From positions 1 through 64,000 of the forward strand of contig CANKHJ010000004.1 of the NCBI GenBank assembly GCA_947481635.1: a stretch of 64,000 nucleotides of DNA, read 5' to 3'. Source of the stretch: Bradyrhizobiaceae bacterium (GTDB taxonomy: Bacteria > Pseudomonadota > Alphaproteobacteria > Rhizobiales > Xanthobacteraceae). The translations under genes and the position numbers were made by a program. Every line of letters starts with the position of its first letter. The stretch's first letter is position 1. The notes under the pieces were generated by a model, which saw only the letters and a list, made by a program, of their open reading frames with translations, was not told the origin of the DNA and searched no databases. Positions 57,101 to 64,000 of this stretch are shown here, in pieces.

Positions 57101-58954
57101 GTGTTCGGCAACGGCCTGCTGCGCGAGAAGACCACCAAGCTGGTCGCGGCGTTCGATCATCGCGATATCTTCATCGATCCAAATCCAAATCCGGAAAAGA
57201 GTTTCACCGAGCGTCAGCGGCTGTTCGATCTGCCGCGTTCAAGCTGGCAGGATTACGACAAGGCGCTGATCTCGCAGGGCGGCGGCGTATTTCCGCGCTC
57301 GGCAAAGGAAATCAAGCTTTCGCCCGAGGCGAAGGCGCTGCTCGGCCTTGAGAACGACACCGCAACGCCGCAGCAGGTGATGCGCGCGATCCTCATGGTG
57401 CCGTCCGATCTGCTGTTCTTTGGCGGCATCGGCACCTATGTCCGGGCCGCGGTCGAAAGCGATGAGGCGGTGGGTGATCGCGCCAATGATCCGATCCGCA
57501 TCACCGGCGCGGAGCTGGCCTGCAAGGTGATCGGCGAGGGCGCCAATCTCGGCATGACCCAGCGTGGGCGTATTGAGGCAGCCTTCAAGGGCGTGCGCCT
57601 GAATACCGACGCGATCGACAATTCCGCCGGCGTCAACACGTCGGACGTCGAGGTGAATCTCAAGATCGCCTTCTCAAAGCCGGTGGCCGATGGCCGCCTC
57701 GCGTTGGAGCAGCGCAACGCGATGCTCGCCGAGATGACCGAGGATGTCGGCCGGCTGGTGCTGCGCAATAATTATCAACAGACGCTGTCGATCTCGCTCG
57801 CCGAGCGGCGCGGGACGGAAGATTTCGGTTTCCAGCAGCGGCTGATCCCGACGCTGGAAGGCCGCAGCCTGCTCGACCGCGCAGTGGAATATCTGCCCGA
57901 CGACAAGGAGATCGCCGAGCGGGTGCGCCGCGGCCAGTCCTTCACGCGACCCGAAATCGCGGTGCTGCTGGCCTATGCTAAGCTCTCGCTCAATGACGAC
58001 TTGGTCCATTCGTCCGTGCCAGACGATCCATATCTCGCGCGCGAGCTCGGTCGCTATTTCCCGTCCGCGATCAGCAAAGCCTTCCCCGACGCGATCGAGC
58101 AGCATCGGCTGCGCCGCGAGATCATTGTCACCCAGCTCGCCAATTCGATGATCAATCGCGGCGGGCCGTCGCTGGTGGTGCGCATCTCGGATCAGACCGG
58201 CGCATCGGAGCCGGAGATCGCCGCGGCCTTCGCGGCGGCGCGTGACAGCTACGGCATGACCGCGCTCAACACCGCGATCGAGGAGCTCGACAACGAGATC
58301 GCGAGCGATGTGCAGCTCGGCATGTTCCGTTCGGTGCAGAACCTGCTGCTCGACCGGCTGGTCTGGTTCCTGCGCAACGTCGATCTGAAGCAAGGACTCG
58401 CCTCGATCGTCGATCACTATCGCGACGGCATCGCCGAGGTGGAGGCCGCGCTTGATGGTGGCGCCTTGTCGCCCGAGGCCGCGGCCGGGCGCGAGGCGCG
58501 CGCCAACGATCTGGTCAAAGCCGGCGTGCCGGAGGCGCTGGCGCGGCGGCTGGCAAACCTGCCGGGCCTCACGGCCGCGCCGGATATCGTGCTGGTGGCG
58601 GACCGGACCAAGCGCAAGATCGCCGATGTCGCGACGACTTATTTCGCGGCGGAATCCTATTTTCAACTCGACCAGATTGCGCGCGCCGCCGATGCGATCA
58701 AGGTTTCGGATTATTTCGACCGGCTCGCGCTCGACCGCGCGCTCGACACCATCGGCGAGGCCGAACGGCGCATCGGCGCGGCGATGCTGGCGCAGGGCGA
58801 AAGCGGCCAGAAGGCAGTGGATTCCTGGATTGCCGCGAACAAGGAGGGCGTGGAACGGGTGCGCCACTCGGTCCACAACATCGCAGCGTCTGGCCTGACG
58901 CTCTCCAAGCTCTCGGTCGCGGCGAGTCTGCTGACCGATCTGGTCAGGGACTGA
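54185..58954 (+). CDS. NAD-specific glutamate dehydrogenase (GDH180 class)
   Basis: This 1589-residue enzyme converts glutamate and NAD to 2-oxoglutarate and ammonia, feeding amino acids into the TCA cycle. It belongs to the large class with ACT-like N-terminal regulatory domains ([39 protein letters not shown]), the catalytic core ([42 protein letters not shown]), the NAD-binding segment ([15 protein letters not shown]), [14 protein letters not shown] and a long C-terminal helical domain. GGAGG before ATG at 54185 supports the start; a longer reading adds 16 residues. A 2.5 kb open frame on the opposite strand is a G+C artefact. Confidence 0.95.
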   Translation: [1589 protein letters not shown]

Positions 58955-58960
58955 GCCGCG

Positions 58961-59695
58961 TTACCGGCGCCGCGGCTCGAGCAACTCGGTGTGTCGTCCC
59001 GACAGCCGTTTATGCATGTGCACCATCAGCGCCATGCCGAAGAGCGGGGTGGCGAGGTTGACGATCGGGATCGAGACGAACAGCGCGATCAGCAGCCCGG
59101 CCGCGAATATTGTCCCGGCATGCTGTTTGCGCAGCCGCTTGGCTTCATCGGCCGGATGAAACCGCATCGCCGCCAGCTCGAAATATTCACGGCTGAGCAG
59201 GAAGGCCGTGACCAGAAAAAACATCACCAAGCCGAGCCCCGCAAACAGCAGGAACGGCAGGCAGCAGAGATAGAGCAGCACCGAGAGCGAAGCCGCCTTG
59301 AAACCTTCCCACACCGAGCGCGCCAGCGGCACCTCGCGGCCGGGCGCATCGGCCGGGTAATGCGTGCGCTCCACCTGGCCCGCGATGTCGTCGACGAAGA
59401 AGCTCGCGACGAACGAGGTCACCGCCGGCATCAGGAATACCGAGCCGAACAGGATGCCGAGGCCTACGGCAAACGAGATCACCCAAAGCAGGATGCTGAG
59501 CGGTGTGTTCCAGGCGGAGCCAAGCGCGTTTTCCGCCCAACCCTCGCCGGCGGTGGCGAGCCACAGCAACGCGCGGTGCAGCGCAATGCCAAGCAGCACG
59601 ATCAGGATCAGCGCCAAGCCGATCGATTTCCAGAGAATCGCACGCATCGGCGGCGAGAGAATCTGCGCCAACGCCTTCGCGGCCGCATCGAACAT
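58961..59695 (-). CDS. EI24/CysZ-like membrane protein
   Basis: The 244-residue protein has about five hydrophobic segments (21-45, 68-98, 132-168, 200-225) with the family pattern GSVFLMPAVTSFVASFFVDDIAGQVE and SREYFELAAMR. Relatives include CysZ sulfate transporters and the eukaryotic EI24; with no cysteine genes nearby a sulfate role is unproven. It converges with the glutamate dehydrogenase gene. Confidence 0.82.
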   Translation of the reverse strand: MFDAAAKALAQILSPPMRAILWKSIGLALILIVLLGIALHRALLWLATAGEGWAENALGSAWNTPLSILLWVISFAVGLGILFGSVFLMPAVTSFVASFFVDDIAGQVERTHYPADAPGREVPLARSVWEGFKAASLSVLLYLCCLPFLLFAGLGLVMFFLVTAFLLSREYFELAAMRFHPADEAKRLRKQHAGTIFAAGLLIALFVSIPIVNLATPLFGMALMVHMHKRLSGRHTELLEPRRR

Positions 59696-59710
59696 TGGAG
59701 CTCCTCAACA

Positions 59711-59781
59711 GGTGTCATTGCCCGGGATGACAGATGTGGGGATGCTTTCCTGTCGGCACAATCTCTCTCCGGGCATGACGG
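59711..59781. repeat. Split palindrome related to the GCCCGGC repeat
   Basis: GTCATTGCCCGGG (59714-59726) and CCGGGCATGAC (59769-59779) face each other across about 42 bases, like two halves of the repeat seen at 30104 and 37776. It occupies the gap between the EI24-like and YiiX-like genes. Confidence 0.5.
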
Positions 59782-59803
59782 CGCGGGTCGAGAGACCTAA
59801 AAC

Positions 59804-60619
59804 CTATCGCGCCGGCGCAAGCTGCTCGACGTCGGTCGGCACCAGTGGCAAGCCGTCGCAATCCGACGCTTCCGGCAGGTCGGCCCAGTGCATCGCTTTG
59901 TAGTCGAAATTGCCGCTGGTCAGCGTCGGCTTGACCACCTCGAAATACGGCGAGATGTCGAAGTCGCGCGGTGCGTAGAGCGACGAATGGCGGATTTCCA
60001 TGATCTCGCGGCGCGCGGCTTCGCTCGCGGCCTGCGTGACACGCGGCAGGATCGGATAGCGCACCGAATCGAAAGCCTGCGCGATCAGCGCCGAGCAGAT
60101 GATGCGTGTCGGGTGGCCAGAGCCGAGCGCCATCATGCGCCGGCGCCAGCGCTGCGGCACCGGCAGCGGAAACAGATAGCGCAGCAGGTCGAGAATGTTC
60201 TTCAAGTCATAGTCGAAGCCGATCCGCTCGGCGGCGAAGGCGCAGACCCGCGCGCGATCCTCCGGCGTCAGTCCGGTGGGGCGGCAGATGCGGGTGTGGT
60301 AGCGCAGATATTTCGACAGCGGCGCGGCCATGACGCCGACGCCGATATTGGCCTCGACCAGCACCAGCGGCTCACCGTCGGCGGTTTCACGGTCGCCGAT
60401 GCGCCCGACATAAAGCGCCGCGTGCGACCAGGTTGATTGAGTGAGGTATTTGATGACGCCGGAAATGTGGCTGTTGCCTTCGATCAGCAGCACGTCGCCG
60501 GGACGCAGGCTCGCCCGCAAGGCTTCGGGATCGCTCGGCGTGAAGGGTTCATAGCCCTGCGCCGGCTTTTCGAGGTAACGCGCGATGGCGCCACCGACGT
60601 CATCCAGCATCCAACCCAT
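59804..60619 (-). CDS. YiiX/YebB-like (permuted papain-fold) hydrolase
   Basis: The 271-residue protein has SLRPGDVLLIEGNSHISGVIKYLTQSTWSHAALYVG, the N-terminal His-containing half of a permuted NlpC/P60-type cysteine hydrolase, and IICSALIAQAFDS, where the Cys is the expected nucleophile. Members cleave amide or ester bonds in lipids or peptides; the substrate is unknown. ATG at 60619 is preferred; the longer reading adds 61 non-conserved residues across an AT-rich promoter-like region. Confidence 0.82.
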   Translation of the reverse strand: MGWMLDDVGGAIARYLEKPAQGYEPFTPSDPEALRASLRPGDVLLIEGNSHISGVIKYLTQSTWSHAALYVGRIGDRETADGEPLVLVEANIGVGVMAAPLSKYLRYHTRICRPTGLTPEDRARVCAFAAERIGFDYDLKNILDLLRYLFPLPVPQRWRRRMMALGSGHPTRIICSALIAQAFDSVRYPILPRVTQAASEAARREIMEIRHSSLYAPRDFDISPYFEVVKPTLTSGNFDYKAMHWADLPEASDCDGLPLVPTDVEQLAPAR

Positions 60620-60811
60620 GACACGCTTCCTGCGTATTCGGCGCGGGTATGCCGCGTCTCTTGTCTGGTATTCTCGTCTCGTATTTAAGTCGAAACTGTT
60701 TGCGATTTGGTTCACGCGCGAAGCTGTGACAACGAAGCATTCATCATACGATTGCCGGTAAGTGACTGATCGGGCATGGTGCGCTGCGTGAAACACAAGC
60801 ATTCGGAAACC

Positions 60812-62209
60812 ATGCGCGGCATCAGCCGCCGCTCGTTGCTGACCGGCGCGGCCTCACTGGTCGCGGCGCCGGCGCTTGGCGCCATTTCGCGGCCGACCGA
60901 CGTTGACGTGGCGATCATCGGTGCCGGCGCGGCCGGGATCGCGGCGGGCAGACGGCTGGCTGCGGCCGGGCAGCGTTATGTCCTGATCGAAGCGTCGCCG
61001 CGGGTCGGCGGGCGCTGCTACACCGACATGACGACATTCGGCGTGCCGTATGACCGCGCCGCCCGTGGGATTCGCGGACGTGAGACCAATCCAGTGGCGA
61101 AGCTCGCGGCGGAGGCGAAGCTCGACATCGACCCCGCGCCGCGTGGCCAGCGCGTCCGCATCGGTCGCCGCAACGCGCGCGAGGGCGAACTGGAGGATTT
61201 CCTCGCGGCGTCGGTGCGCGCCAACCGCGCCATCGGCGATGCGGCCCGCAGCGGACGTGACATCGCCGCGGCACAGCTGCTGCCGCGCGAGCTGGCGGAC
61301 TGGCGCACGTCGGTCGAGTTTCTGCTCGGACCTTACGCAACGTCGAAGGATCTCACCGAAGTCTCCGCGGTCGATCTCGCGCGCGCCGCCGACCGCGAGC
61401 CGAATGGCTTCTGCCGCCAGGGCTATGGCGCGTTGGTCGCGAAGCTCGGTTCGGGTTTGCGGACGCAACTCGACAATCCTGTGACGCGCGTCGAATGGGC
61501 AGGTCGTGACGGCGTTGCGCTGGATACCAGGCAGGGGCGGCTCGCTGCGCGCGCGGTGATTGTCACGGTCTCGACCGGCGTGCTGGCGAGCGATGCGATC
61601 CGCTTCACGCCCGAGTTGCCGAAGCGGCACAGCGACGCCATCGCGCGGCTCAAGCCCGGGACCTATGAGCGCATCGCGCTGGAACTCAACGGCAATCCGT
61701 TCGGATTGTCGCGCGACGATCTGGTGTTTGAGAAGTCGGATGGCCCGCGTACCGGCGCGCTGCTGGCGAATATCGGACGCACGCCGCTCTGCACCATCGA
61801 TGTCGGCGGCGCGTTCGGGCGCGATCTTGCAGCGCAGGGCGAGGCCGCGATGATTGCCTACGCCGCCGATTGGCTCGCCGGACTCTATGGCGGCGATATC
61901 CGCAAATCCGTCGGCCGCAGCCATGCGACACGCTGGAGTAGCGATCCGCTGATCCGCGGCGGCTGGTCGTCGGCTTCACCGGGTGGCGCGGGATCGCGCG
62001 CGGTGCTGCGTGAGGCGTTGAGCGCACGGCTGTGGTTCGCGGGTGAAGCCGCGCATGATACTGCCTGGGGCAGCGTCGAGGGCGCATGGGAAACCGGCGA
62101 GCGCGCGGCGAACGAGATCCTGCGCAGCTTCGGCGTGTTGCGCGACGAGCCGGCCGCGAAGGCGAAGGGCGCGGTGAAACGCAGCGCGCCGAAGCGGCAG
62201 GAATTCTAG
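60812..62209 (+). CDS. Tat-exported flavin amine oxidase family protein
   Basis: The 465-residue protein starts with a twin-arginine signal (ISRRSLLTGAASLVAAPALGA) followed by VDVAIIGAGAAGIAAGRRL, an FAD dinucleotide-binding motif, and RVGGRCYTD, the GG doublet of amine oxidases. The C-terminus has RLWFAGEAAHDTAWGSVEGAWETGERAA, the FAD-binding end of the family. It may oxidise a periplasmic amine or amino acid. The start could also be at 60776. The 190 bases upstream, shared with the YiiX-like gene, show nothing definite. Confidence 0.85.
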   Translation: MRGISRRSLLTGAASLVAAPALGAISRPTDVDVAIIGAGAAGIAAGRRLAAAGQRYVLIEASPRVGGRCYTDMTTFGVPYDRAARGIRGRETNPVAKLAAEAKLDIDPAPRGQRVRIGRRNAREGELEDFLAASVRANRAIGDAARSGRDIAAAQLLPRELADWRTSVEFLLGPYATSKDLTEVSAVDLARAADREPNGFCRQGYGALVAKLGSGLRTQLDNPVTRVEWAGRDGVALDTRQGRLAARAVIVTVSTGVLASDAIRFTPELPKRHSDAIARLKPGTYERIALELNGNPFGLSRDDLVFEKSDGPRTGALLANIGRTPLCTIDVGGAFGRDLAAQGEAAMIAYAADWLAGLYGGDIRKSVGRSHATRWSSDPLIRGGWSSASPGGAGSRAVLREALSARLWFAGEAAHDTAWGSVEGAWETGERAANEILRSFGVLRDEPAAKAKGAVKRSAPKRQEF

Positions 62210-62226
62210 AGCTTCAATAGAGAGCC

Positions 62227-64000
62227 TTAACCGCGCAGCGTGCCGCCGGTGCGCTTGGTGACTTCGGCGACGACCTTGCCGGCGACCGCGTCGATCTCCT
62301 GATCGGTCATGGTCTTCTCACGCGGTTGCAGCGTGACGGCGATCGCGATCGACTTCTTGCCGGGATCGATGCCTTTGCCTTCATAGATGTCGAATACGCC
62401 GACATCCGTGATCAGTTTCTTGTCGGCATTCTGCGCCGCGCGCGCGAGATCGCCGGCCTTTACCGCACGGTCGACGACGAAGGCGAAGTCGCGCACGATC
62501 GGCTGGAACGGCGAGAGATCGAGCACCGGCTTGGCGCGGGTCGGCTTGGCCTTCGGCTCGGGAATGCGATCGAGGATCACCTCGAAGGCAGCGAGCGGCC
62601 CTTCAGCGCCGAGCGCCTGCAGGCTTGCGGGATGCAGCTCGCCGAAATGGCCGAGCACGTTCTGCGGTCCGATCTGAATCGTGCCCGACCGGCCGGGATG
62701 AAACCAGGCGGGCCCGCCCGGCACGATCTGCAGCGCCAGGGGCGGAGCGCCTGCGGCGACCAACGCCGCGAGCGCGTCACCTTTCACGTCAAAGGCGTCG
62801 GCCGCCGCTCCACCATTCGACCAATGCCGGCCACGTCCGGTACTTTTTGCCAATCCGCGACGCACGCCGGTGGCTGCGATCAGTTGATCCTGCGGCTGTG
62901 TGCCGCGGAACACCTGGCCGACCTCGAACAGCGCGACATCGCCGAAGCCGCGGTCGGCATTCTTTTGCGCCGCCGCGACCAGGCCGGGGATCAGGCTCGG
63001 CCGCATGTCGGAGAGGTCGGCCGCGATCGGATTGGCGAGCGCCAGCGCGTCGCCGCCGCCGCCGAAATGCGTCGCTCGATCTTTCGAGATGAACGACCAG
63101 GTCACTGCTTCGACCATGCCGCGCGCCGCCAGCGCGCGTTTGCCTTTGCGGGTGCGCACCTGGATCGGCGTCAGCACCGGCTTACGCGCGGCGTCGCCAC
63201 GCGGGAACGGCGTTGCCTTCACGCGATCGAGCCCGATGATGCGGATGACCTCTTCGACGATGTCGGCTTTGCCTTCGATATCCGGCCGCCAGGTCGGCAC
63301 CGCGACCTTCATCGTGTCGTCGGGCCCTGCGACGAAGAAACCAAGACGCGTCAGGATACGCCGTGTTTCGGCCGGCGTCGCGTCGACGCCGGTAAGGCGC
63401 TTCACCTCGCTCAGCGGAAAATTGATGATCAGTTCTGGCGCCGGCACCTCGCCGGTCACCGTGATCTCCGATGGCGAACCGCCGCAGAGATCGAGCACCA
63501 ACTGGGTCGCCATTTCCAGTCCGGGAATCATAAACGCCGGATCGACGCCACGCTCGAAGCGGTAGCGCGCGTCGGAATTGATGCCAAGCTTGCGGCCGCT
63601 CGATGCGATGTTGTTCGGGACCCACAGCGCGGATTCGATGAGCACGTCGGTGGTGGTCTCGTCGCAACCCGAGGCTTCGCCGCCCATGATGCCGGCGATC
63701 GACTCGACGCCCTTGTCATCGGCGATCACGCAGACTGTCTCGTCGAGCGTGTAGATGCGGCCGTCGAGCGCCAGCACGCTCTCGCCCATTTTCGCGCGCC
63801 GGACCACAAGATTGCCGTGCACCTTCTTGGCGTCGAACACATGCAGCGGGCGGCCGCGGTCGTAGGTCATCAGGTTGGTGATGTCGACCAGCGCATTGAT
63901 CGGGCGCAGTCCGATCGCGGTGAGGCGGCGTTGCAGCCATTCCGGCGACGGGCCGTTCTTGACGCCGCGCACCAGGCGCAGCCCGAAGGCCGGGCAGAGC
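62227..64000 (-). CDS. pheT: Phenylalanyl-tRNA synthetase beta subunit (5' end beyond window)
   Basis: The visible 591 codons are the C-terminal three-quarters of PheT. From the right edge the frame reads [25 protein letters not shown], then the B3/B4 editing domain ([35 protein letters not shown]), the B5 domain ([15 protein letters not shown]), the catalytic-like core and the C-terminal anticodon-binding-like domain ([17 protein letters not shown]). The N-terminal tRNA-binding domain lies outside the window. The gene is intact as far as seen. Confidence 0.95.
   Translation of the reverse strand, partial: LCPAFGLRLVRGVKNGPSPEWLQRRLTAIGLRPINALVDITNLMTYDRGRPLHVFDAKKVHGNLVVRRAKMGESVLALDGRIYTLDETVCVIADDKGVESIAGIMGGEASGCDETTTDVLIESALWVPNNIASSGRKLGINSDARYRFERGVDPAFMIPGLEMATQLVLDLCGGSPSEITVTGEVPAPELIINFPLSEVKRLTGVDATPAETRRILTRLGFFVAGPDDTMKVAVPTWRPDIEGKADIVEEVIRIIGLDRVKATPFPRGDAARKPVLTPIQVRTRKGKRALAARGMVEAVTWSFISKDRATHFGGGGDALALANPIAADLSDMRPSLIPGLVAAAQKNADRGFGDVALFEVGQVFRGTQPQDQLIAATGVRRGLAKSTGRGRHWSNGGAAADAFDVKGDALAALVAAGAPPLALQIVPGGPAWFHPGRSGTIQIGPQNVLGHFGELHPASLQALGAEGPLAAFEVILDRIPEPKAKPTRAKPVLDLSPFQPIVRDFAFVVDRAVKAGDLARAAQNADKKLITDVGVFDIYEGKGIDPGKKSIAIAVTLQPREKTMTDQEIDAVAGKVVAEVTKRTGGTLRG

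Overview
This window looks like part of the main chromosome of a high-G+C alphaproteobacterium of the order Hyphomicrobiales (Rhizobiales), close to the Bradyrhizobium/Rhodopseudomonas/Xanthobacteraceae group. The basis is protein similarity recognised by eye, the gene order coaE-maf-ppsR / hemE-hemJ-rho / mnmE-mnmG-rsmG-parA-parB, and dispersed palindromic repeats of a kind common in that group. No database search was run, so no species is named.

Region 1 (1-14.4 kb) is the replication-origin and segregation neighbourhood. dnaQ, coaE, maf and ppsR run leftward. hemE, hemJ, rho, mnmE, mnmG, rsmG, parA and parB run rightward, interrupted only by a leftward thioredoxin-fold YyaL-type gene. The roughly 390-base gap between ppsR and hemE is the position of oriC in several alphaproteobacteria. 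A near-consensus parS lies before mnmG and a perfect 16-base parS lies inside rsmG.

Region 2 (14.4-20.7 kb) holds a short MetE-like methyltransferase, the leuS-lptE-holA unit with a terminator-like hairpin between lptE and holA, and a glutathione S-transferase.

Region 3 (20.7-25.8 kb) is the accessory part and the most interesting feature. A single 1619-residue gene, with much lower G+C in sampled stretches than its surroundings, encodes TIR, NACHT, pentapeptide-like and fourteen WD40-like repeats. This is the layout of a bacterial NLR-like immune receptor. A run of ten A residues sits at the TIR-NACHT junction, where slippage would yield a TIR-only product. A GTCACA/TGTGAC repeat array precedes the gene.

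Region 4 (25.9-37.8 kb) is housekeeping: PilZ, YggS, DUF4345, L,D-transpeptidase, response regulator, cyclic-nucleotide-domain protein, xth, a Tat-exported hydrolase, lolA, ftsK, an aminotransferase, an amidohydrolase and pyrE.

Region 5 (37.9-42.0 kb) carries two consecutive glnK-amtB units for ammonium sensing and uptake; the first has a good sigma-54 promoter candidate.

Region 6 (42.1-64 kb) contains tesB, a UbiH-type monooxygenase, a second GST, DUF4031, Trm112, LON-domain, YbbN-type thioredoxin and prolyl-tRNA editing genes, tRNA-Gly(GCC), a tandem pair of EamA transporters, a TetR/DUF2214 divergent pair with a 16-base-arm operator, ggt, a hydrolase, a giant NAD-glutamate dehydrogenase, an EI24/CysZ-like membrane protein, a YiiX-like hydrolase, a Tat-exported amine-oxidase-like flavoprotein and the 3' part of pheT, which runs off the right edge.

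Apart from the sites listed, intergenic stretches show nothing I can interpret. Start sites were chosen from ribosome binding sites and family alignment by memory.
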